Of a stretch of DNA of 7,238 bases, positions 1-6,577 are shown one piece after another. This DNA is from an uncultured Sphingopyxis sp. (GTDB taxonomy: Bacteria; Pseudomonadota; Alphaproteobacteria; Sphingomonadales; Sphingomonadaceae), in the NCBI GenBank assembly GCA_937957805.1, contig CALFXW010000173.1, forward strand, positions 1-7,238, given 5' to 3'. A program made the position numbers and the translations under genes. The stretch's first letter is position 1, and each line of letters starts with the position of its first letter. The notes under the pieces are model-generated. The model did not search any database, was not told where the DNA came from, and saw nothing but the letters and a program-made list of their open reading frames with translations.

Positions 1-1801
1 GGCGCGCTGGGCCGCCTATAGCCGCGACGGTGACATGACCGGCGGTGATATGCCCGGCTGGCTAACCAGTCTGTTCCGCCGCGCGGGCGCGCAGGCGCTG
101 ACCGACCGGCGCGGGGAGTGCATTTATGCCGCCTGTCCGCATTGGCGGCGATGTTTCATCGAACGTTCGGTGCGCGCCGCCGAACAGGCCGATTTTGTCA
201 TCGCCAACCATGCGCTAACGATGATCGGCGCGCTGCGTGGTGGCGGCGGCGGCGCAGAGGGCGGGGCGCGGCTGATTTTTGACGAAGGCCACCATCTGTT
301 CGACGCTGCCGATTCGCTGTTCGCCATCGACCTTAGCGGGCAGGAAGCGATAGAATTGCGCCGCTGGATTATCGGCCCCGAAAGCCGCCATCGCGGGCGT
401 CGGCGCGGGCTGGCGGCGCGGCTTTCCGACATTGCAAGCTATGATGATGCGGGCGGCGAAGCGCTGGAGGCGGCGCGCGATGCCGCATCTGCGCTGCCCG
501 CCGATGGCTGGCTGGCGCGTATCGCGGGGGAGGATGGGGCGGCACCCAATGGGCCGATAGAGGCGCTGCTCAGCAAGGTGCGGCGCATCACCATCGCGCA
601 AAATATCGGCGATGGCGAAGCGGATGCGGGCTATGGGCTGGAGGCGCATCTGCCCCCGCACGCCGGGGCGGACGGCGTGGTCGATGGCGAATTCCTGCAT
701 GCGGTGACCGCTGCCGCCGCTGCGCTCGACGCGATATTGACCCCGCTGCGCACGCTGGCCGAACGGATAAGGGCGCTGCTCGCCGAACCGCCCGACTGGC
801 TCGATGCGCCCGCGCGCCAACGCGCCGAAGGGTCGCTCACCAGCCTTGGTGCGCGGATGGACATGCTCAGCGCATGGTGCGCCCTGTTGGCGCGGATTTT
901 GGCGGGCGAGCCGGACGCGGCAATGGTCGATTGGCTGGCAATCGAACGGGTGGAGGGGCGCGTGATCGACGTCGGCATCATGCGCCGCTGGATCGACCCG
1001 ACGCTGCCATTGGCGCGGCATATTTATGCCCCCGCGCAATCTTTGCTCATCACCTCCGCCACGTTGGCGATGGGGGACAGCGCGCGCGCAGAGGTGCAAA
1101 CCGGTGCGCGCCACCTGCCCGGCGACATAGCGCATTTCAACGGGGCCAGCCCCTTTGATTATGCCCGGCAGAGCGAAATCATCCTCATCAATGATGTAAA
1201 GCGCGGTGATATATCCGCGCTCGCCAACGCCTATGCGCGGCTGATTATTGCCGAAGGGGGCGGGGTTTTGGGACTGTTCACCGCCATCCGCCGCCTGCGC
1301 GCGGTGCACGGGCGGATTGCCGATGCCTTGGCGCGCGAAGGGATTGCGCTTTACGCCCAGCATGTTGACCCCATCGACACCGGCGCGCTCGTCGATTTGT
1401 TTCGCGCCGAGCCAAAGGGCGCGCTGCTCGGCACCGATGCGTTGCGCGACGGGGTGGATGTGCCCGGCGAAGCGCTGCGCATGGTGGTGATGGAACAGGT
1501 GCCGTGGAACAAGCCGTCCATCGCGCACAGCGCCCGGCGGCTGGCAGCGGGGGCAGAGCCGGGGGGAAGCACGGCAGCATATGATGATGCGCTGGTGCGC
1601 ACGCGGCTGGCGCAGGCATTTGGGCGGCTGATCCGCCGGGCCGATGATTTTGGGCGCTTCATCCTCCTCACCAGCGCTTTGCCGAGCCGCCTGCTCAGTG
1701 CCTTTCCCGCCGAAACGCCGGTCTGGCGATTGGGGTTGGAGGATGCACTGGCGCGCATCGCCAGCGGTCGGCATATTCCAGCCAAGCCTTGTGATTCATG
1801 A
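1..1801 (+). CDS. DinG/XPD-family Fe-S ATP-dependent DNA helicase, 5' partial
   Basis: This is a superfamily 2 helicase of the DinG/YoaA/XPD type, which unwinds DNA 5'->3' with ATP in repair and in resolving recombination or R-loop structures. The reading frame is open from base 2, so the protein starts to the left of the window, and the Walker A motif plus the first Fe-S cysteine should lie there. Numbering from the first in-frame ATG (base 35), C29, C34 and C40 have the 5- and 6-residue steps of three of the four cluster cysteines in E. coli DinG. The motif ANHAL (57-61) follows. The Walker B/DEAH box reads DEGH (83-86), motif III-like SATL is at 341-344, motif V GTDALRDGVDVPG at 466-478 and motif VI QAFGRLIR at 527-534. 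All visible catalytic motifs look intact. A run of five glycines (69-73) precedes the DEGH box. The ATG at 35 is internal, not the true start. The next gene begins 3 bases after the stop. The family is certain; DinG versus YoaA orthology is not. Confidence 0.92.
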   Translation, partial: ARWAAYSRDGDMTGGDMPGWLTSLFRRAGAQALTDRRGECIYAACPHWRRCFIERSVRAAEQADFVIANHALTMIGALRGGGGGAEGGARLIFDEGHHLFDAADSLFAIDLSGQEAIELRRWIIGPESRHRGRRRGLAARLSDIASYDDAGGEALEAARDAASALPADGWLARIAGEDGAAPNGPIEALLSKVRRITIAQNIGDGEADAGYGLEAHLPPHAGADGVVDGEFLHAVTAAAAALDAILTPLRTLAERIRALLAEPPDWLDAPARQRAEGSLTSLGARMDMLSAWCALLARILAGEPDAAMVDWLAIERVEGRVIDVGIMRRWIDPTLPLARHIYAPAQSLLITSATLAMGDSARAEVQTGARHLPGDIAHFNGASPFDYARQSEIILINDVKRGDISALANAYARLIIAEGGGVLGLFTAIRRLRAVHGRIADALAREGIALYAQHVDPIDTGALVDLFRAEPKGALLGTDALRDGVDVPGEALRMVVMEQVPWNKPSIAHSARRLAAGAEPGGSTAAYDDALVRTRLAQAFGRLIRRADDFGRFILLTSALPSRLLSAFPAETPVWRLGLEDALARIASGRHIPAKPCDS

Positions 1802-1804
1802 GTT

Positions 1805-3082
1805 ATGATATTGAATATGAAAGATAGTCCAGAAATATTATCCCGTGCAACATTGGGCGCGGCGCTGGCCCGGTTGCTACCCTCTGGCGCACGGGTGCTG
1901 GTGCAGGGGGGCGCAGGCGAATCGTCATATTGGCTGGCGGCGCTGAACGATGCGGGCGAATCTTTGCCGTCGCTCCATTTCACCGGCGCGTTGCTGCCCG
2001 GCATCAATGATGCGCCCTATCTGCCGCATGCGGCGCACCAGCAGATATTTTTCCTGACCCCCGCACTACGGCAGGGGGTGGCGGCGGGACGGGTCGATTT
2101 TCTAGCCATCGGCTATAGCGACATTTTGCGCCATCTTGTGGCTGGGCGGATTGACGCCGCCTTGATGATGCTCACCCCGCCCGACGCCGACGGGCAATGC
2201 AGTTTTGGCGTGGCGCAGGATTTTCTGGCGGAGATATGGCCGCAAATCCCCCTGCGTATCGCGCATATCAACCCGGCAATGCCGCGCACCCATGGCGCGC
2301 ATATCCCCTATTGCGCGCTCGATGCGGTGGTGGAGGGGACAGAGCCATTATTTTCCCCGCACGAAAGCGCGGGTGAGGATGTGATTGCCAGCGCCATTGC
2401 CGCGCATGTGGCGCGCATCATCCCCGATGGTGCGTGCATCCAGACAGGGATTGGCAAATTGCCCGGCGCGATATTGGCCGCGCTCACCACCAAGCGCGAA
2501 CTGCGCATCCATAGCGGGCTGATTGGCGATGCTGTCCTGCCGCTGCTGGATGCGGGCGCGCTGGCGGCGGGACGGGCGATTAATACTGGCCTCGCAGTTG
2601 GCAGCGCAGCGCTATATGCAGCAATTGAGCGGGCGGGCGATCTCTTTCATTTTGGCGGGGTAAGCGAGACGCATGGTTTTGCAACCATCGCCGCCATTCC
2701 CCGATTTTGTGCAATCAACGGCGCGATGAGCGTTGACCTTTGGGGTCAGGTCTACAGCGAAATGGGGCCAAAGGGGCTGGCATCCGGCCCCGGGGGTTTG
2801 GCTGATTTTGCGCGCGGCGCGCGCGCCAGCACCGGCGGGCTGTCGATCATCGCACTGCCTGCCCGTGCGGGAACCACGCCGCGCATCGTCGCGCCGGGGG
2901 CGGGCGCGGGGCCGGTTACGCTGGGGCGTGGTCTGGTTGATATGGTGGTCAGCGAATTTGGCATCGCCGATTTGCGCAACGCGGGCCATGGCGAACGCGC
3001 CGCGCGGCTCATCGCCATCGCGCACCCCGATGATCGCGCGGCATTGGGCGCGACATGGGACAAAACGGCGGCGATGTTTTAG
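1805..3082 (+). CDS. Acetyl-CoA hydrolase / 4-hydroxybutyrate CoA-transferase family protein
   Basis: At 425 residues this is the usual size of the family (C. aminobutyricum 4-hydroxybutyrate CoA-transferase, AbfT, is 438). These cytoplasmic enzymes move CoA between carboxylic acids through a glutamyl-CoA intermediate. Family landmarks are present in order: an N-terminal VLVQGGAGE segment, PPDADGQCSFG, a GIGKLPGAIL turn, SGPGGLADFARGA (from 327), a VVSEFGIADLR strand and IAHPDDRAAL near the C-terminus. The odd point is LRIHSGLIGD (233-242): AbfT and relatives have HSE or HTE here, and that Glu (E238) is the covalent nucleophile, whereas this protein has G238. True transferase activity is therefore doubtful, and the substrate cannot be read from the sequence. 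The ATG at 1805 lies 3 bases after the helicase stop without a clear Shine-Dalgarno; ATG at 1817 is an alternative start. The first dozen or so codons are AT-rich compared with the rest. Probably co-transcribed with the helicase. Confidence 0.9.
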   Translation: MILNMKDSPEILSRATLGAALARLLPSGARVLVQGGAGESSYWLAALNDAGESLPSLHFTGALLPGINDAPYLPHAAHQQIFFLTPALRQGVAAGRVDFLAIGYSDILRHLVAGRIDAALMMLTPPDADGQCSFGVAQDFLAEIWPQIPLRIAHINPAMPRTHGAHIPYCALDAVVEGTEPLFSPHESAGEDVIASAIAAHVARIIPDGACIQTGIGKLPGAILAALTTKRELRIHSGLIGDAVLPLLDAGALAAGRAINTGLAVGSAALYAAIERAGDLFHFGGVSETHGFATIAAIPRFCAINGAMSVDLWGQVYSEMGPKGLASGPGGLADFARGARASTGGLSIIALPARAGTTPRIVAPGAGAGPVTLGRGLVDMVVSEFGIADLRNAGHGERAARLIAIAHPDDRAALGATWDKTAAMF

Positions 3083-3100
3083 GATCAGAACCCATCTTAC

Positions 3101-3131
3101 TTTGCAAGCGGTGCAAAAATCGCTAATCGCT
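3101..3131 (+). promoter_or_regulatory. Dyad / possible small pseudoknot in leader of queuosine transporter gene
   Basis: The 53-base gap 3083-3135 is the only real intergenic space in the window. It contains a perfect 6-bp inverted repeat, TTTGCA (3101-3106) and TGCAAA (3112-3117), around the 5-base loop AGCGG. The loop bases AGCG (3107-3110) are complementary to CGCT at 3121-3124 and again at 3128-3131, separated by an A-rich linker. As DNA it resembles an operator, including a T-N11-A LysR-type core (3103 to 3115). As RNA it could be a hairpin or an H-type pseudoknot just before the start codon. It has no T-run, so it is not an intrinsic terminator. The function is inferred only from position and symmetry. 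Confidence 0.3.
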
Positions 3132-3135
3132 GGCC

Positions 3136-3807
3136 ATGACGGAAAATCGTGCTGGTTCGCTCACCCGATCGCTATTTCTCTATGCCATAATTTATGGCGG
3201 CATGGTGGTGCTGGGCGGTGTGCTCGGCAATAAACAGGTCGCGCTTGGCCCCTTGGCGGTGGAGGCGGGAATTTTCCCCTTTTTGACGCTCGTCGCATTG
3301 TCGAGCGCGGTCGCCGAACTCCATGGTCAATCGACGGCCAACCGGCTGGTGCTGTGGGGCTTTGTGCCGCTGATCATGTCGATCCTGCTGACCTTGCTGG
3401 TGCTCAGCCTGCCCGCTGCACCCGCGATGGAGGCGGCGCGGCTCCACGCTTTTGAGATGATTTTGGGGCAAAGCCCACGGCTGATGGCGGCGGGCATCGT
3501 CGCCTATGGCACGTCGCAATTGCTGAATGTGACGATATTTGCGGCGCTGCGTGGCCGCGCGGCAACCGGCGCGCGCACAACATGGCTGGCGGTGCGCGGC
3601 GCAATCGCCAGCGCGCTGTCGCAAATCGTCGATACATTATTGTTTGTCACCATCGCCTTTGCAGGGGTTTTCCCCATCGGCCAATTATTGGCGGGGCAGA
3701 TGCTCGCCAAAGTCGTGCTGTCGTTCATCGCCATCCCCTTTATCATCACCGGACTGGTGGCGCTGGGGCGGCAGCTTGACAGCGGCAAGGGGGATTTCAC
3801 GCTATGA
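3136..3807 (+). CDS. yhhQ: Queuosine precursor transporter, YhhQ/VUT family
   Basis: A 223-residue inner-membrane protein of the YhhQ (DUF165/QPTR) family, the same size as E. coli YhhQ (221). The family imports 7-deazaguanine precursors (preQ0, preQ1 or queuine) used to make queuosine in the tRNA wobble position. About six hydrophobic segments are visible, near residues 12-30, 46-60, 71-92, 116-137, 155-178 and 185-210. Family marks are GNK at 31-33, the AGIFPF...AELHG block (44-64), YGTSQLLNVTIF (124-135) and SQIVDTLLF (162-170). Compared with my recollection of E. coli YhhQ, the Asp of the ATDLTVRIFG block is Ser57 and the Asp of QILDV is Asn131, while Asp166 is kept. The ATG at 3136 has no convincing Shine-Dalgarno. 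The stop overlaps the argB start by 4 bases (ATGA), suggesting translational coupling. Family assignment is confident; the exact substrate is inferred. Confidence 0.88.
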   Translation: MTENRAGSLTRSLFLYAIIYGGMVVLGGVLGNKQVALGPLAVEAGIFPFLTLVALSSAVAELHGQSTANRLVLWGFVPLIMSILLTLLVLSLPAAPAMEAARLHAFEMILGQSPRLMAAGIVAYGTSQLLNVTIFAALRGRAATGARTTWLAVRGAIASALSQIVDTLLFVTIAFAGVFPIGQLLAGQMLAKVVLSFIAIPFIITGLVALGRQLDSGKGDFTL

Positions 3808-4700
3808 CCGCCACGCCCGATCCGGCCCAAAAAGCAGAGATTCTGGCAGAGGCCCTGCCCTACCTCCAACGCTATGCGGGCAAGACATTTGTCATCAAAT
3901 ATGGCGGCCATGCGATGGGCGACCCAGCCGCAGCCGCCAATTTCGCGCGCGATGTCGTCTTGCTGAAACAGGTCGGCATCAACCCCGTCGTCGTCCATGG
4001 CGGCGGGCCGCAAATCGGCGCGATGCTGGGCAAATTGGGGGTGGAAAGCAATTTTGTCGATGGCTTGCGCGTCACCGATGCCGAAACCGCCAAAGTCGCC
4101 GAAATGGTATTGTCGGGCGCAATTAACAAGGAAATCGTCGGCTGGATCGGGCAGGCGGGCGGGCGCGCCATCGGCCTGTCGGGTAAGGATGGCGGGCTGG
4201 TTCGCGCCCACCCCATGCGGCGCATCCGCCGCGACCCCGACAGCAATATAGAGAAGAATATCGACCTGGGTTTTGTCGGTGAACCGGCAAAGGTCGACCG
4301 CAGCGTCATCGATACACAGGTCGCCGCAGGGTTCATCCCCGTCATCGCGCCAATTGCCGGCGGGGATGATGGCGCAACCTATAATATCAATGCCGACACG
4401 ATGGCGGGCGCCATTGCCGCTGCATTGGGCGCGGCACGGCTGTTTTTGCTGACCGATGTCGCGGGCGTGCTCGACAAAAATGGCACGCTGATTTCGGATT
4501 TGACCCCCGACAAAATCGCCCGTTTGAAATCAGACGGCACAATCACCGGCGGCATGTTACCCAAAATCGACACCTGCGTGTCAGCGGTCGTCGGCGGGGC
4601 GGAGGCTGCGGTCATATTGGACGGACGGGTGGCGCATGTCGTGCTGCTCGAAATATTCACCCAGGCGGGCGCGGGCACTTTGGTGCGCAGGGCCGGTTAA
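3804..4700 (+). CDS. argB: Acetylglutamate kinase (arginine biosynthesis)
   Basis: N-acetyl-L-glutamate kinase catalyses the second step of arginine synthesis, phosphorylating N-acetylglutamate with ATP in the cytoplasm. The 298-residue protein is full length. It has the amino-acid kinase start IKYGGHAM with Lys32, the glycine loop VVHGGGPQIG (from 62; HGGGPQ at 65-70), the nucleotide-site stretch FLLTDVAGVLDKNG, and GGMLPKIDTC with Lys254 near the phosphate site. An N-terminal helix before the first strand (about 9-26) and the C-terminal EIFTQAGAGTLV signature are features of hexameric, arginine-inhibited NAG kinases, so feedback inhibition by arginine is inferred. The start overlaps the upstream stop as ATGA and is preceded by a good Shine-Dalgarno, AAGGGGG at 3787-3793, which supports this start. 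No other arg genes are in the window. Confidence 0.98.
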   Translation: MTATPDPAQKAEILAEALPYLQRYAGKTFVIKYGGHAMGDPAAAANFARDVVLLKQVGINPVVVHGGGPQIGAMLGKLGVESNFVDGLRVTDAETAKVAEMVLSGAINKEIVGWIGQAGGRAIGLSGKDGGLVRAHPMRRIRRDPDSNIEKNIDLGFVGEPAKVDRSVIDTQVAAGFIPVIAPIAGGDDGATYNINADTMAGAIAAALGAARLFLLTDVAGVLDKNGTLISDLTPDKIARLKSDGTITGGMLPKIDTCVSAVVGGAEAAVILDGRVAHVVLLEIFTQAGAGTLVRRAG

Positions 4701-4711
4701 AGGATATTCCC

Positions 4712-5017
4712 ATGCTGTTACTTTCCCTGCTGCAGGCGATTGGCATCATCCTGCAGGTGGCATCGACGATCATCGTCGTGCAGGCGATTTTATCCTTCAT
4801 GCTGGCGTTCAACGTCATTTCGCTGTCGAACGACGCATTTCGGGCGATCTGGACATCGCTCGACCGGTTGACTGAGCCGCTCTATCGCCCGATCCGGCGG
4901 ATCATGCCCGATTTGGGGGCGCTCGACCTCTCCCCACTTATCGTTCTGGTCATCATCCAGATTTTGCGCGGGCCGGTGCTGGGTTATTTCACCTACCTCG
5001 CGGTTTCGACGATGTGA
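4712..5017 (+). CDS. YggT-family integral membrane protein
   Basis: A 101-residue membrane protein of the YggT family (PF02325), related to chloroplast YCF19/CCB3-type proteins. The bacterial role is poorly defined; some members are linked to osmotic or ionic stress and others to cell division or membrane organisation. There are two hydrophobic segments, about 5-33 and 74-96. Between them is the family hallmark: the basic, proline-rich TEPLYRPIRRIMP (54-66) followed by LDLSPLIVL (71-79). This is a single YggT unit; some homologues carry two. AAAGGA at 4699-4704 with a 7-base spacer is a clear Shine-Dalgarno and fixes the start. It lies 11 bases after argB and 10 bases before folD, so it is probably in the same transcript. 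Confidence 0.93.
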   Translation: MLLLSLLQAIGIILQVASTIIVVQAILSFMLAFNVISLSNDAFRAIWTSLDRLTEPLYRPIRRIMPDLGALDLSPLIVLVIIQILRGPVLGYFTYLAVSTM

Positions 5018-5027
5018 TGGGACGCGG

Positions 5028-5951
5028 ATGACCGACACGAACGCGCATATCATCGATGGCAAGGCTTTTGCCGCCGCGCTGCGCGGGCGTGTCGCGCTGG
5101 CAGCGGCAGATTTTGCCACGCGCGCGGGACGGCCAGCGGGCCTCGCCGTCGTGCTGGTGGGGGATGATCCGGCGAGCCATGTCTATGTCGCGAGCAAGGC
5201 CAAACAAACGGTAGAGGCTGGGATGGCCAGCTTTGAACATCGCCTGCCCGCCGATGTCGATGAGGCCAGCCTGCTCGCCCTGATTGACCGGCTGAACAGC
5301 GATGATGCGACAGATGGTATTTTGGTGCAATTGCCGCTGCCCGCGCAGATTGACGAAGCGCGCGTCCTGACGCGGATTGACCCGGACAAGGATGTCGATG
5401 GTTTCCACCCGGTCAATGTCGGGCGGCTGGCAACGGGGCTAACGGGCTTTGTGCCCTGCACCCCCTTGGGCTGTTTATTGCTGCTGCGCGATGTGCTGGG
5501 CGATGTGGCGGGCAAGGACGCTATTGTCATCGGGCGCAGCAATATCGTCGGTAAACCGATGGCCGCGCTGCTCACCAATGCCAGCGCCACCGTCACCATC
5601 GCGCACAGTCGGACCCATAATCTGGCCGAAAAATGCCGCGCGGCGGACATTATCGTCGCCGCGGTTGGTCGGCCCAACTTTGTCCCTGCCGAATGGGTTA
5701 AGCCCGGTGCCATCGTTATCGACGTTGGCATCAACCGCATCCCCGCCCCCGAACGGGGGGACGGGAAAACACGGCTGGTCGGCGATGTCGATTTTGCAGG
5801 GGTCGCACAGGTTGCGGGCGCGATAACCCCGGTGCCCGGCGGCGTCGGGCCGATGACCATCGCCTGCTTGCTGCGCAACACCATCGTCGCGGCGCACCGG
5901 CGCTGTGGCTTGTCGCTCGATTTGGCGGCATTGGACAAGGGCAACGACTGA
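5028..5951 (+). CDS. folD: Bifunctional methylene-THF dehydrogenase / methenyl-THF cyclohydrolase
   Basis: FolD oxidises 5,10-methylene-tetrahydrofolate with NADP+ and then hydrolyses methenyl-THF to 10-formyl-THF, supplying one-carbon units for purines and for formyl-Met-tRNA. The 307-residue protein is complete. The catalytic pair Tyr53/Lys57 (YVASK) matches E. coli Tyr50/Lys54. GILVQLPLP contains Gln101, and KDVDGFHP contains Asp124. PCTPLG, the cofactor-loop motif IGRSNIVGKPMA (168-179), TVTIAHSRT and the C-terminal PVPGGVGPMT (268-277) follow in order, so both activities should be intact. Relative to the usual length of about 285 there is modest extra sequence, including a Pro/Gly-rich loop around IPAPERGDGKTR. 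The start is supported by GGGA at 5019-5022. The stop shares one base with the marC start (TGATG), suggesting coupled translation. Confidence 0.98.
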   Translation: MTDTNAHIIDGKAFAAALRGRVALAAADFATRAGRPAGLAVVLVGDDPASHVYVASKAKQTVEAGMASFEHRLPADVDEASLLALIDRLNSDDATDGILVQLPLPAQIDEARVLTRIDPDKDVDGFHPVNVGRLATGLTGFVPCTPLGCLLLLRDVLGDVAGKDAIVIGRSNIVGKPMAALLTNASATVTIAHSRTHNLAEKCRAADIIVAAVGRPNFVPAEWVKPGAIVIDVGINRIPAPERGDGKTRLVGDVDFAGVAQVAGAITPVPGGVGPMTIACLLRNTIVAAHRRCGLSLDLAALDKGND

Positions 5952-6577
5952 TGCTCGACCTCTTCATATCCGCCTTTGTCACGCTGTTCGTCGTCATCGA
6001 TCCGCCGGGTTGCGCGCCGATTTACGCCAGCCTGTCGGCGGGCGCTGGGGATGCGCAGCGCCGTTCGATGGCGATCCGCGCGGTGTTGATTGCTGGCGGC
6101 ATTCTGGTTTTCTTTGCCATGTTCGGCGAAGCATTGCTCAACTTCCTGCACATCGACCTCGACAGTTTTCGCATTGCGGGCGGCATCATGCTGTTCATCA
6201 TCGCGGTTGATATGGTGTTTGAACGGCGCACCGAACGCCGCCAAGACCGCGCCGAACGCATCCGCGCCACGCCGGAGGTGGAGGATGTGTCGGTATTCCC
6301 GATGGCGATGCCGATGATCGCGGGGCCGGGTTCCATCGCCTCTGTCATGCTGCTCGTCGCGCAGAGCGACGGGTTGCCGCGCGCGCTGGTTATTTTTGGT
6401 GCGCTGCTCCTCGTCCTGTTACTCACGCTGGCGGCATTATTGCTCGCCGCGCCGATGATGAAAATCATCGGGGCAAAGGCGGAAACAGTGGTCACCCGGC
6501 TGCTTGGCGTCTTGCTTGCCGCGCTCGCCGCGCAATTTGTCATCGACGGGCTAAAGGCGAGTTTCGTCAGCCTTTAA
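5951..6577 (+). CDS. MarC-family integral membrane protein
   Basis: A 208-residue polytopic inner-membrane protein of the MarC/NAAT family (PF01914). The founding E. coli member was once thought to affect antibiotic resistance, but that was not upheld; some archaeal relatives transport neutral amino acids, and most members have no known substrate. Six hydrophobic segments fit the family, near residues 3-26, 42-65, 73-90, 116-137, 145-168 and 182-204. Conserved marks are VVIDPPG (14-20, where most members have a NPIG- or DPIG-like sequence), PMAMPMIAGPGSI (117-129) and the C-terminal LLAALAAQFVIDG (188-200). An Arg/Glu-rich loop at 91-111 separates the two three-helix halves. AAGGG at 5937-5941, inside folD, is the likely Shine-Dalgarno. 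It is the last gene of the + strand block, and its TAA overlaps the stop of the convergent lipoprotein gene. Confidence 0.93.
   Translation: MLDLFISAFVTLFVVIDPPGCAPIYASLSAGAGDAQRRSMAIRAVLIAGGILVFFAMFGEALLNFLHIDLDSFRIAGGIMLFIIAVDMVFERRTERRQDRAERIRATPEVEDVSVFPMAMPMIAGPGSIASVMLLVAQSDGLPRALVIFGALLLVLLLTLAALLLAAPMMKIIGAKAETVVTRLLGVLLAALAAQFVIDGLKASFVSL

Noticed and set aside
215..1774. Open frame of 519 codons on the - strand opposite the helicase gene
   Set aside because: Long antisense frames are expected opposite GC-rich genes. The product is Arg/Gln/Pro-rich without recognisable motifs, while the + strand frame carries a full set of helicase motifs.
1801..1845. AT-rich patch at the start of the CoA-transferase gene as a transfer boundary or promoter
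   Set aside because: It is short and limited to the first codons, a common property of translation starts. No well-spaced -35/-10 pair was found and the rest of the gene matches its neighbours in base composition.
3101..3120. Intrinsic terminator after the CoA-transferase gene
   Set aside because: The stem has only two G-C pairs and is followed by an A-rich run, not T's, on the + strand.
3102..3129. Sigma-70-like promoter with TTGCAA and TAATCG
   Set aside because: The -35-like hexamer is fair, but TAATCG is a poor -10 match and would place the start only a few bases from the ATG.
3101..3131. Calling the leader element a preQ1 riboswitch
   Set aside because: The loop is only 5 bases, leaving no room for the preQ1-I binding pocket, and the conserved C-rich loop and AAAAACUA-like tail are missing. 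Kept only as an unassigned dyad/pseudoknot candidate.
5183..6244. Open frame of 353 codons on the - strand opposite folD and marC
   Set aside because: It spans two clearly recognised genes, has a biased low-complexity composition and no family motif; treated as an antisense shadow.
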